DNA of 6,068 nucleotides from an uncultured Pseudomonadota bacterium (GCA_903890265.1 CAITAM010000445.1:1-6068); one strand, 5' to 3'. Shown: positions 1-6,068, numbered from the stretch's first letter. A program made the numbers and translations. The notes: generated by a model from the letters alone, not told the origin.

Positions 1-1068
1 GTGGTCGGTCTCGAGGCCGACCGCGGTGGTCTCGCCCGGGTGCGCGATCTCGTCAGGCGCTATTCGACCCGTCCTGCCGGTCCCGCCGACGACGTCGACT
101 CCGCGGGCGCGCTGCTGGCCGAAGCGTACCCCGATCGAATCGCGCGACGCCGCGGCGACGACCCCACGTTCCTGCTCGCCAACGGCCGTGGGGCGACGTT
201 CACCGGCTCCGACGGGCTGGCCCGTGAACGCTTCCTCGTGGTACCCGAACTCGACGCCGCGGAGCGCGACGCGCGGATTTTCCTTGCCGCGCCCGTGTCA
301 CTCGCCGAGCTCGACGCGAATCTTGCTGACCGCATCCGGTCGGTGGCGGACGTGACCTGGGATTCGCGCAACGAAGCGGTGCTCGCCCGCCGCGAGCGCC
401 GACTGGGCGCCCTCGTGCTCGAATCGAGCCCGTGGGACGATGCACCGTCCGAGGCGGTGCTCGCGGCCATGCTCGCGGGTCTCGCCGAGCTGGGCCCCGC
501 GGCGCTGCCGTTCAGCCGCGACTGCCAGACCCTTCGTCAGCGCCTCGCGTTCGTCGCGAGTCTGCCCGGCCAGGAGGGTCGCTGGCCGGACGCGAGCGAC
601 GAGGGCTTTCGCCTCGACCTGAAGGGCTGGCTGGAACCCTGGCTTGACGGTGTCAGCCGCCGCAGCCACCTCGCCCGGCTCGACATGCGCGCGGTCCTCT
701 TGAGTCGACTGAGTTATGCGCAGCAGGCGGAGCTCGACGCCCTGGCGCCGACGCACTACGTCGTGCCGTCGGGGTCCAGACTGCCGATCGACTACGAGTC
801 AGAACCGGCGCTGACGGTGCGCCTCCAGGAAATGTTCGGCCTGACCGCGACACCGGCGGTAGGCGGTGGCCGCGTCCCGCTGCTGCTTAAGCTGACCTCA
901 CCGGCCGGCCGGCCGGTTCAGGTGACGCGCGACCTGATCAGCTTCTGGAGCCGGGGCTACGCGGAGGTCCGGCGCGAGCTGAAGGGTCGCTACCCGAAGC
1001 ATTTCTGGCCTGACGACCCGCTGACGGCGGCGCCGACGGCGCGGGCAAAGCCCCGACAGCCGGGTTAA
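1..1068 (+). CDS. hrpB: ATP-dependent helicase HrpB, C-terminal part (5' end outside window)
   Basis: This is the last 355 codons of a DEAH-box-type helicase of the HrpB family; the frame is open at base 1, so the GTG there is not taken as the true start. HrpB proteins are usually about 800 residues, so the helicase core (Walker A, DEAH box, motif VI) lies upstream of the window. What is visible is family-typical. Counting from base 1, residues 41-51 contain the conserved YPDRIARRR stretch. Residues 210-220 (WLEPWLDGVSR) start the HrpB C-terminal domain. Residues 256-265 hold PSGSRLPIDY. Residues 298-338 carry the hallmark LTSPAGRPVQVTRDL, FW and RYPKHFWPDD signatures. The cellular role of HrpB is poorly defined; an RNA/nucleic-acid helicase activity is assigned by family. 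The gene ends convergently with the dedA-like gene, with overlapping stops. The domain signatures make the identification secure. Confidence 0.95.
   Translation: MVGLEADRGGLARVRDLVRRYSTRPAGPADDVDSAGALLAEAYPDRIARRRGDDPTFLLANGRGATFTGSDGLARERFLVVPELDAAERDARIFLAAPVSLAELDANLADRIRSVADVTWDSRNEAVLARRERRLGALVLESSPWDDAPSEAVLAAMLAGLAELGPAALPFSRDCQTLRQRLAFVASLPGQEGRWPDASDEGFRLDLKGWLEPWLDGVSRRSHLARLDMRAVLLSRLSYAQQAELDALAPTHYVVPSGSRLPIDYESEPALTVRLQEMFGLTATPAVGGGRVPLLLKLTSPAGRPVQVTRDLISFWSRGYAEVRRELKGRYPKHFWPDDPLTAAPTARAKPRQPG
901..916. repeat. Four tandem CCGG units (16-bp perfect palindrome) inside hrpB
   Basis: CCGG is repeated four times without interruption, giving a perfect 16-bp self-complementary tract. 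It lies in the codons for the conserved SPAGRPV segment of HrpB, so protein constraint and high GC could explain it. A shorter CCGGCCGG copy occurs at 1724-1731 in the divergent spacer. No function is claimed. Confidence 0.5.
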
Positions 1069-1080
1069 CGGCCGCTGTCG
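1043..1080. terminator. Inverted repeats spanning the convergent stop codons; candidate bidirectional terminator
   Basis: Two adjacent inverted repeats lie across the hrpB/dedA-like junction. GGGC-AAA-GCCC occupies 1043-1053 (4-bp stem, 3-nt loop). CGACAGC at 1054-1060 pairs perfectly with GCTGTCG at 1074-1080, and the 13-nt loop contains the shared TTAA stop palindrome (1065-1068). An inner CG/CG pairing (1061-1062 with 1069-1070) may extend it. The bases also encode both proteins' C-termini, so the repeat must satisfy two reading frames. There is no T-run after the right arm on the + strand; reading the - strand there is only a short TTT. A classical Rho-independent terminator is therefore not supported; a hairpin that ends or protects both transcripts is an inference. 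Confidence 0.35.
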
Positions 1081-1694
1081 CGGGTCGCGCGATGCACGAA
1101 CGCATAGTAGAGGACGCACAGTACCGCAAGCCCGGCGAACACCCAGAGCATCAGCCGGTGCAGGCTGCCATTCATGAGCTCCGTGTCGCGACCGGCAGAA
1201 ACGCCGACGAAGGCGAGCACCGCGCACCAGAGGGCAGACCCGGCCAGGGTCATGACGCTGTAGCGGAGAAAATCGAGGCGGACCAGCCCTGCCGGGATGC
1301 CGACGAGGTGGCGGATCACGGGCAGGAACCGGGCCACGAACACGCCAAGTACGCCGTAGCGGCGGGCAAAGCGCTCGGCAGCCTCAATCTTGGCCGGCGG
1401 CAGCAGCGCGTAACGACCGTAGCGCATCAGGAGCGGGCGCCCGACGGCGCGCGCGGCAAAGTACATGATCGAGGCGCCGACCCACGAGCCCACCGCCCCG
1501 GCCACGACCACGCCGGTCACCGACAGGCGCCCGGTCGTTGACGCGAGGTACGCCGCCGGCGGGATCACGATCTCCGAGGGCAGCGGAAAGACGGTGCTCT
1601 CGAGCGCCATCATGCCGGCGACGACCCAGTACCCGCCCTGATCGAGCGCCTGCGCGTACCAGGCCGCGAGCTGGCCAATGAGGTCCTTCAGCAT
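1065..1694 (-). CDS. DedA family (VTT/SNARE-associated domain) integral membrane protein
   Basis: The product is 209 residues, the usual DedA size (about 200-220), and is highly hydrophobic with several predicted membrane segments (roughly residues 20-50, 57-85, 113-125, 145-168 and 180-200). Family features include the early acidic/proline motif with E32, P37, P39, S40 and E41, and a G69/G73/Y78/R82/G85 glycine-rich helix. The conserved ARFLPVIRHLVGIPAG stretch (121-136) has R122 and R128, which match the paired essential arginines described in E. coli YqjA-type proteins. DedA proteins act in the inner membrane; members have been linked to undecaprenyl-phosphate or phospholipid translocation, membrane-potential maintenance and drug tolerance. 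Which lipid this one handles cannot be read from sequence. The ATG at 1694 is chosen because an AAGGGAG Shine-Dalgarno lies 5 nt upstream. It is convergent with hrpB and divergent from the nucleotidase gene, so it is probably its own transcription unit. Confidence 0.93.
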   Translation of the reverse strand: MLKDLIGQLAAWYAQALDQGGYWVVAGMMALESTVFPLPSEIVIPPAAYLASTTGRLSVTGVVVAGAVGSWVGASIMYFAARAVGRPLLMRYGRYALLPPAKIEAAERFARRYGVLGVFVARFLPVIRHLVGIPAGLVRLDFLRYSVMTLAGSALWCAVLAFVGVSAGRDTELMNGSLHRLMLWVFAGLAVLCVLYYAFVHRATRDSGR

Positions 1695-1782
1695 GCCGTC
1701 TCCCTTGCCGGAAGAGGAACCGCCCGGCCGGCGGGAAGATACCGGATAATGGCGGCCGGGTCAGTGTCATCCCGTTTAGCCC
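1695..1782. promoter_or_regulatory. 88-bp divergent intergenic region (dedA-like gene / nucleotidase), weak promoter-like elements
   Basis: This spacer must hold the promoters of both divergent genes. For the plus strand, GATAAT at 1745-1750 matches the -10 consensus in five of six positions and would give a leader of about 25 nt, but no -35-like hexamer sits 16-18 bp upstream (the DNA there is CCGG-rich). On the minus strand, ATGACA (complement of 1765-1770) resembles a -35, with TATCCG (complement of 1743-1748) 16 bp away as a poor -10. A short stem is possible between CCGCC (1720-1724) and GGCGG (1730-1734), upstream of the dedA-like RBS. The two proposed promoters overlap, so the genes could compete for polymerase; this is inference from weak matches. 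Confidence 0.3.
1700..1706 (-). promoter_or_regulatory. Ribosome binding site of the dedA-like gene
   Basis: On the minus strand this reads AAGGGAG, with a 5-nt spacer (1695-1699) before the ATG at 1694-1692. It is the only clear Shine-Dalgarno sequence in the window and fixes the start of the dedA-like gene. The two plus-strand starts at 1783 and 3606 have nothing comparable. Confidence 0.7.
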
Positions 1783-3609
1783 ATGCAGAAACCCATGCCA
1801 CACTTCCTCCGTCGCTCGCCACTGACGCTGCTGCTCGCCGTGGCGCTCCCAGCCGGCATCGCGGCTCACGCCAGGGCCCTGGCGGACGACGTGCAGGAGC
1901 GCCTCGCCTCCGAGGGAGTCGTCACCTGGCGCGGGGCGAATCCCACCGCGCCGGTGCTCGCCGTCACGGTCGTCAGCCTGAACGATCTGCACGGCCACCT
2001 GACGGCTGCCGGCGAACTGGCCGATGCGTTCGACACGCGGCGGGTCGGCGGCATGGTGGCCGTGTCCGGCGTGCTGGCTGCCGAGCGCCAGCAGAGCCCG
2101 CGCCGCAGCATCGTCCTGATCGCGGGCGACTCGATCGGCGGCAGCCCGCCGGCCTCGGGACTGCTGCGCGACGAACCGATGATGGAAGTCCTGAACGATC
2201 TCGCGGACCGTGACTGCAAACCGATCAGCCGGCCGGCTGAGAGCGGCCCCGTACCCGGCAACCCGCTGCTGGAGACGCGCTGTCGCTTCATCAGCGTGCT
2301 CGGCAACCACGAATTCGACCGGGGAACGGCCGAGCTCGAACGACTCCTGTACGGCGGCGCGCACCCCAAGGGCCCGGTCCTCGGCCAGCCGTGGAAGGGC
2401 TCCCGCGTCACGTGGCTCTCGGGAAACGTCGTCCGACGCGGCACCGGCCAGCCATTCCTGCCGGGCGCGGCGATCGTTGATCTCGACGGCATCCGTCTCG
2501 GCGTCATCGGCATCACGACGGCCGAGACCCCGGCGCTTGTTCCGCACGGCCGGGTCGATGACCTCGAGTTCCTGCCGGAAGTACCCGCTATCAACGCGTC
2601 CATCGCGCACCTGAAGGCCGCGAAGGCGGATGCGATCGTCCTCGTGATCCATGAGGGGCTTTCCGGCCCGACCGTACCCCAGGGCCTGCCGCTGGGGACG
2701 GACGAAGTCCACGGCCGCCTGGCTGACATCCTGTCGCGCGTCGAGCCGGGCCTCGATCTCGTCGTGTCGGGGCACACCCACAAGTTCACGAACCTCCTGT
2801 TGCGCGGCAGGGACGGGCGGCCGGTCACGGTCACGCAGTCCCGAGTCGATGGCACGGCTTATGGAGAGACGCTGCTGCTCATTGACCCCGCCAAGCACGC
2901 CGTCGTCGAGAAGAGCTCCACCGTGCGTACGGTGTGGTCGCCGAACCCGGCCGGCGAGAAGCCGGATGAGCAGGTCATCAAGGTGGTGAAAAAGGCCGTC
3001 AAGGAGACGGCGGCGGTCACCGACCGGGTGGTGGGCACGGTAGCGCAGCCGATCACGCGGATCAGCAACGACTCCGGCGAGTCGGCACTGGGCAATCTCG
3101 TCGCCGATGCGCAGCGCGCCGCGGCGCACACGGACTTCGCGTTCATGAACGCCGGCGGGCTGCGCGCCGACCTCGCCGCCGGTGCGGCGACATTTGGCGC
3201 GCTCTACTCCATCCAGCCGTTCGGCAACGTGGTCATGCGCGCGAAGATGAGCGGTGCGCAGATTCTGCGGCTGCTCGAAAGCCAGTGGTCGGGAAGTCAT
3301 CGCGACCGCCCGGTGCTTCTGCACGTCTCGGGGCTGAGCTACCTCTACAACTGGAGCCGGCCGGCGGAACACCGGGTCGTGGCGGCGTATGACGGCAGCG
3401 GCCAGGAGCTGAAGCCCGACCGGGACTACTCGGTGGCCGTCAACGACTACCTGCTGTTCGGTGGCGATCAGTACCCCGTGTTCGGGGAGCTGACCGGCGC
3501 CGTGCCCGTGGTGTCCGACCTCGAGGCGCTTACCGACTACGTCAGTGCTGCCTCGGCGCCGCTGGAACCGCACATTGAAGGCAGAACCACCCGGGTTGGC
3601 CGTCCGTGA
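1783..3609 (+). CDS. Secreted 5'-nucleotidase / UshA-like bifunctional metallophosphatase
   Basis: This 608-residue protein has the two-domain layout of the UshA/5'-nucleotidase family. An N-terminal signal peptide (HFLRR, then hydrophobic residues 13-27, with likely cleavage after AHA at 30 or ARA at 32) directs it to the periplasm. The dinuclear metal site is complete: NDLHGH (D68, H70), GD (D116), GNHE (N175, H176), H290, and GHTH (H331, H333). The C-terminal substrate domain contains GNLVADA (437-443), NAGGLR (456-461), QPFGN (478-482) and NDYLLFGGDQYPVF (554-567), whose aromatic residues stack the base in relatives. It likely hydrolyses nucleotide monophosphates or UDP-sugar-type substrates; specificity is not visible. 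There is a longer than usual gap between D116 and the GNHE motif, bracketed by the protein's only cysteines, C145 and C167. An in-frame TAG at 1777-1779 bars any earlier start; ATG 1795 (M5) is the only close alternative, and neither has a good RBS. It overlaps the next gene by GTGA. Confidence 0.94.
   Translation: MQKPMPHFLRRSPLTLLLAVALPAGIAAHARALADDVQERLASEGVVTWRGANPTAPVLAVTVVSLNDLHGHLTAAGELADAFDTRRVGGMVAVSGVLAAERQQSPRRSIVLIAGDSIGGSPPASGLLRDEPMMEVLNDLADRDCKPISRPAESGPVPGNPLLETRCRFISVLGNHEFDRGTAELERLLYGGAHPKGPVLGQPWKGSRVTWLSGNVVRRGTGQPFLPGAAIVDLDGIRLGVIGITTAETPALVPHGRVDDLEFLPEVPAINASIAHLKAAKADAIVLVIHEGLSGPTVPQGLPLGTDEVHGRLADILSRVEPGLDLVVSGHTHKFTNLLLRGRDGRPVTVTQSRVDGTAYGETLLLIDPAKHAVVEKSSTVRTVWSPNPAGEKPDEQVIKVVKKAVKETAAVTDRVVGTVAQPITRISNDSGESALGNLVADAQRAAAHTDFAFMNAGGLRADLAAGAATFGALYSIQPFGNVVMRAKMSGAQILRLLESQWSGSHRDRPVLLHVSGLSYLYNWSRPAEHRVVAAYDGSGQELKPDRDYSVAVNDYLLFGGDQYPVFGELTGAVPVVSDLEALTDYVSAASAPLEPHIEGRTTRVGRP
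3606..3609 (+). promoter_or_regulatory. GTGA stop/start overlap, probable translational coupling
   Basis: The GTG start of the fusion enzyme (3606-3608) overlaps the TGA stop of the nucleotidase (3607-3609). With no strong Shine-Dalgarno before the GTG, translation probably depends on ribosomes finishing the nucleotidase, which would keep both proteins in fixed proportion on one mRNA. Confidence 0.7.
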
Positions 3610-6068
3610 AGCCGATTTTCTACGACCCCACCGCGCGCCGCTGGCGTCGCTCGAAGCAGATTGCGCTCGTCGTCGGTGCCGTGGTCGGTGTGCTGATGGG
3701 CGCGCTTGTGGTCGGCATTCTCGTCAACCCGGTCCTGCCCACCCTCGGCTTGAAGAGCAACCCGCACCTGCCGCAGGAGCGCCACCTGCGACCCGGCGCC
3801 GCCCGCACCGCCGAGAACGGCGCCAATCACGGTCCAGGCAACGCCGCGCGAACGCCGGCCGATCCCCGCGGCTACCTGGCACAGACCGTACGCGCGGACG
3901 GCAAGCGCCCGGTCAGCAGCCACTTCGAGCGGATCGCCTTTTTCGTCAATTGGGATGACAACAGCCTCGTGTCGCTGAAGCGAAACGTCGGCTCCATCGA
4001 CACGCTCATTGCCGAATGGCTGCACCTTGCCGACGGTACAGGCCGCCTCAAGCACGATGACGCGCTGCGTGAGCAGCAGGTAACGGCGTTTGTCCGGGCG
4101 ACGCACCCGGGCACCCGTATCGTGCCGCTCATCAATAACGCGGACGGCGGTGACTGGCACTCGGACTGGCTTGCTGCCGTGCTCGCCGATCCCGCCCGCC
4201 GGCACAATCTCGTCGCCGACCTTCGCTCCTACGTGCATGAGCGCGGCTACCAGGGAATCAGCATCGACTTTGAGTCCGTGCCAAGGGACTCCCAGCCAGG
4301 CCTTCTGGCATTCATGGAAGAGCTCTACCGGGTCTTCCACGCTGACGGACTGCTCGTTTCGCAGTCGGTTCCGGTCGACGACCGGGCCTTCGACTTCAAG
4401 CGCCTTGCCGAGGCCAATGATTATCTGATCCTGATGGCCTATGACGAAAACGCCTCGGACAACGAGGCCGGGCCGATTGCCTCGCAGGACTGGTTCACGC
4501 GAACGGTCGGCGATCGTTTTGCGGATGTTCCGGCGGAGAAGCTCGTGGTCGGTCTTGGCAGCTACGGCTACGACTGGACCGAGGGCGTCAAAGGCGCCGA
4601 GGAACTCTCCTTCCAGGACTCGCTGAACCATGCCCGTGAATCGTCAGCCACGATCGAGTTTGCCCCGGACGCTGCCAATCCCCGCTACGAGTACGACGAC
4701 GAGAAAGGGCGTCACCATGACGTCTGGTACCTGGATGCGGTCACGGCTTTCAACCAGACGATAGCGTCGCGGCAGGCCGGACCGCGCGGCTACGCGCTCT
4801 GGCGGCTCGGCTCGGAAGATCCGGCCATCTGGGAGGTCATGAGCAGCGCGGCGAGTCTTGGCGACGAGACTCTGCCGAAGCTGTCGATCCTGCAGAACGG
4901 CTATGACATCGATTACGAGGGTACGGGTGAGATCCTGCGCGTCACGGGGACACCGAAGAGCGGTCATCGAAACATACGCTACGACCGGCGCCTCGGCCTG
5001 CTGACGGACGAGACCATTGATGCATTTCCAAGCGGGTACGAAATCACCCGCTGGGGGTCAACGGACAGGAAGCAGATCGTGCTTTCCTTCGACGACGGCC
5101 CCGACGCGACCTATACCCCCGCGATCCTCGACATCCTGAGGGACAAGCACGTACCGGCCGCGTTTTTCATCGTCGGCGAACAGGCAGAGCGAAACCCGGA
5201 AATCCTCGCGCGCGAGATCCGCGAAGGCCACGAATTCGGCAACCATACCTACACGCACCCCAATATTGCGCTCATCGGCGATGAGCGCATGAAGATCGAA
5301 GTGAACGCGGTGCAGCGCATCTTCGAGAGCCGGCTTGGTCGCCGCTCTCTCCTGTTCCGGCCACCCTATGCCGAGGACGTGGAGCCCGAGACACCCGACC
5401 AGGTGCGCCCGCTCCTGCTAACGAGCTCGCTTGGCTATTACACCGTCGGCCTGCAGATTGACCCGAACGACTGGGCCTCTCCCGGCGTCGAGGCGATTAT
5501 CCATCGGACGCTCGATCAGGCGCACGAAGGGCAGGGACACGTCGTACTGCTGCACGACAGCGGCGGTAACCGGTCGCAGACCGTCGAGGCGCTGCCACGG
5601 CTCATCGACGCCTTGCGTGCCGATGGCTACGAGATCGTGTCGCTGTCGACGCTCGTTGGGCTGAGTCCCGCGGCGGTGAATCCCGTGCTGCCGGCGGACG
5701 AAGCAGCAACAGCCCGCCTGCAGAGCTTCGGATACGCGCTCATTACCTGGGTGGACCGGCTGCTCTGGGCGCTCTTCATGCTGGGACTCGTGCTCGGCAT
5801 CGCGCGCGTCGCCACGCTTGCTATGCTCGCGTTATTCCAGGCACGGGAGCGTCGCCCGGCCGGCGCGACGTCACTCTCGGTCAGCGTAGTCGTTCCCGCC
5901 TACAACGAGCGCACGGTCATTGTGTCGACCGTACGCTCCGTCCTTGCATCCGATCTCGCCGGATTCGACGTGATCGTCGTTGACGACGGATCGACCGACG
6001 GCACTGCTGCCTTAGTGCGGGAAACGTTCAGTGCCGAGCCGCGGGTCCGGGTACTGGAGCAGGCAAAC
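3606..6068 (+). CDS. Membrane-spanning GH18-like / CE4 polysaccharide deacetylase / GT2 glycosyltransferase fusion (3' end outside window)
   Basis: The frame is open for 821 codons to the window edge. After a basic tail (RRWRRSK) comes TM1 (about 19-41) and a Pro/Gly/Asn-rich linker (about 42-100). A GH18-like domain follows (about 108-415): GISIDFE at 217-223 with catalytic-type E223, MAYDEN at 277-282, GYALW at 395-399. Residues 420-485 form a small linker domain. The CE4/NodB domain (about 489-690) has all five motifs: SFDDGP 494-499, HTYTH 547-551, RPPY 585-588, DPNDW 619-623 and LLHD 648-651. TM2 lies at about 719-744, followed by basic RERR. The GT2 domain then begins, with VSVVVPAYNE at 759-768 and DDGSTDG at 793-799. 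The predicted topology puts the glycosidase and deacetylase outside and the transferase inside; the likely product is a partly de-N-acetylated HexNAc-type polysaccharide, though the substrate is inferred. The start is GTG, since an in-frame TGA at 3576-3578 leaves no earlier option and ATG 3696 would fall inside TM1. The RBS is weak (GGGTTGG, 3593-3599), consistent with coupling to the nucleotidase gene. Confidence 0.92.
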   Translation, partial: MKPIFYDPTARRWRRSKQIALVVGAVVGVLMGALVVGILVNPVLPTLGLKSNPHLPQERHLRPGAARTAENGANHGPGNAARTPADPRGYLAQTVRADGKRPVSSHFERIAFFVNWDDNSLVSLKRNVGSIDTLIAEWLHLADGTGRLKHDDALREQQVTAFVRATHPGTRIVPLINNADGGDWHSDWLAAVLADPARRHNLVADLRSYVHERGYQGISIDFESVPRDSQPGLLAFMEELYRVFHADGLLVSQSVPVDDRAFDFKRLAEANDYLILMAYDENASDNEAGPIASQDWFTRTVGDRFADVPAEKLVVGLGSYGYDWTEGVKGAEELSFQDSLNHARESSATIEFAPDAANPRYEYDDEKGRHHDVWYLDAVTAFNQTIASRQAGPRGYALWRLGSEDPAIWEVMSSAASLGDETLPKLSILQNGYDIDYEGTGEILRVTGTPKSGHRNIRYDRRLGLLTDETIDAFPSGYEITRWGSTDRKQIVLSFDDGPDATYTPAILDILRDKHVPAAFFIVGEQAERNPEILAREIREGHEFGNHTYTHPNIALIGDERMKIEVNAVQRIFESRLGRRSLLFRPPYAEDVEPETPDQVRPLLLTSSLGYYTVGLQIDPNDWASPGVEAIIHRTLDQAHEGQGHVVLLHDSGGNRSQTVEALPRLIDALRADGYEIVSLSTLVGLSPAAVNPVLPADEAATARLQSFGYALITWVDRLLWALFMLGLVLGIARVATLAMLALFQARERRPAGATSLSVSVVVPAYNERTVIVSTVRSVLASDLAGFDVIVVDDGSTDGTAALVRETFSAEPRVRVLEQAN

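Noticed and set aside
298..756. Minus-strand frame of 152 codons inside hrpB
   Set aside because: It is a shadow of the conserved HrpB coding sequence, with biased composition and no supporting start signals.
1720..1734. CCGCC/GGCGG stem as an attenuator or operator
   Set aside because: A 5-bp stem in DNA this GC-rich is expected by chance; no U-tract or leader peptide accompanies it.
1749..2213. Plus-strand frame starting at the ATG at 1749
   Set aside because: It is out of frame with the nucleotidase, its Arg/Pro/Ala-rich product resembles no known protein, and it overlaps the signal peptide and metal motifs of the real gene.
1384..3573. Very long antisense open frame (729 codons) on the minus strand across the nucleotidase gene and the dedA-like gene
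   Set aside because: It lies opposite a gene with complete catalytic motifs, overlaps the well-supported dedA-like gene, and its translation is Arg/Asp/His-rich with no recognisable domain. Long antisense frames are expected where GC-rich third positions remove stops.
3545..3958. Plus-strand frame of 137 codons at the nucleotidase/fusion junction
   Set aside because: It is extremely Arg/Pro/Ala-rich and overlaps the true reading frame that encodes TM1 and the stalk.
3537..4631. Antisense open frame of 364 codons on the minus strand
   Set aside because: It is opposite the GH18 domain of the fusion enzyme, shows no domain signature or RBS, and is explained by GC-rich codon usage.
3606..6068. 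Separate genes for the GH18, CE4 and GT2 parts
   Set aside because: The frame was followed codon by codon from 3606 to 6068 without a stop or frameshift, and TM2 joins CE4 to GT2 directly, so a single fusion is the simplest reading.

Overview
The window is GC-rich and almost fully coding. It holds four genes: the 3' end of an ATP-dependent helicase gene (hrpB), a convergent DedA-family membrane protein gene, and a two-gene cluster on the + strand. That cluster encodes a periplasmic 5'-nucleotidase/metallophosphoesterase and a large membrane-anchored fusion enzyme, which is cut by the right edge. The presence of hrpB, the GC-rich codon usage, and a Sec signal peptide on a UshA-like enzyme all suggest a high-GC Proteobacterium, most likely gammaproteobacterial. 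The lineage is inferred from gene content only.

Layout: 1-1068 (+) is the C-terminal part of HrpB. Its stop overlaps that of the dedA-like gene (1065-1694, -) inside the shared palindrome TTAA, and the junction sits in an inverted repeat that could fold into a hairpin on either transcript. An 88-bp divergent spacer (1695-1782) carries the dedA-like gene's strong Shine-Dalgarno and weak promoter-like elements. The nucleotidase (1783-3609, +) overlaps the next gene through a GTGA junction, so the two are probably translationally coupled.

The gene starting at GTG 3606 runs open to the last base (821 codons, no stop). It reads as a short cytoplasmic tail, TM helix, GH18-like glycosidase, a small linker domain, a CE4/NodB polysaccharide deacetylase with all five motifs, a second TM helix, and then the start of a cytoplasmic GT2 glycosyltransferase. 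This is the most interesting object in the window: one polypeptide that could polymerise a sugar chain in the cytosol and deacetylate and trim it on the far side of the membrane. The chemistry is analogous to PgaB plus PgaC, but in a different domain order and fused.

The DedA protein (a family that includes undecaprenyl-phosphate and lipid translocases), the periplasmic nucleotidase and the GH18-CE4-GT2 enzyme could all serve envelope or exopolysaccharide metabolism. Only the nucleotidase and fusion genes are tied together by sequence evidence, their overlap. No RNA genes, mobile elements, CRISPR arrays or attachment sites were seen.
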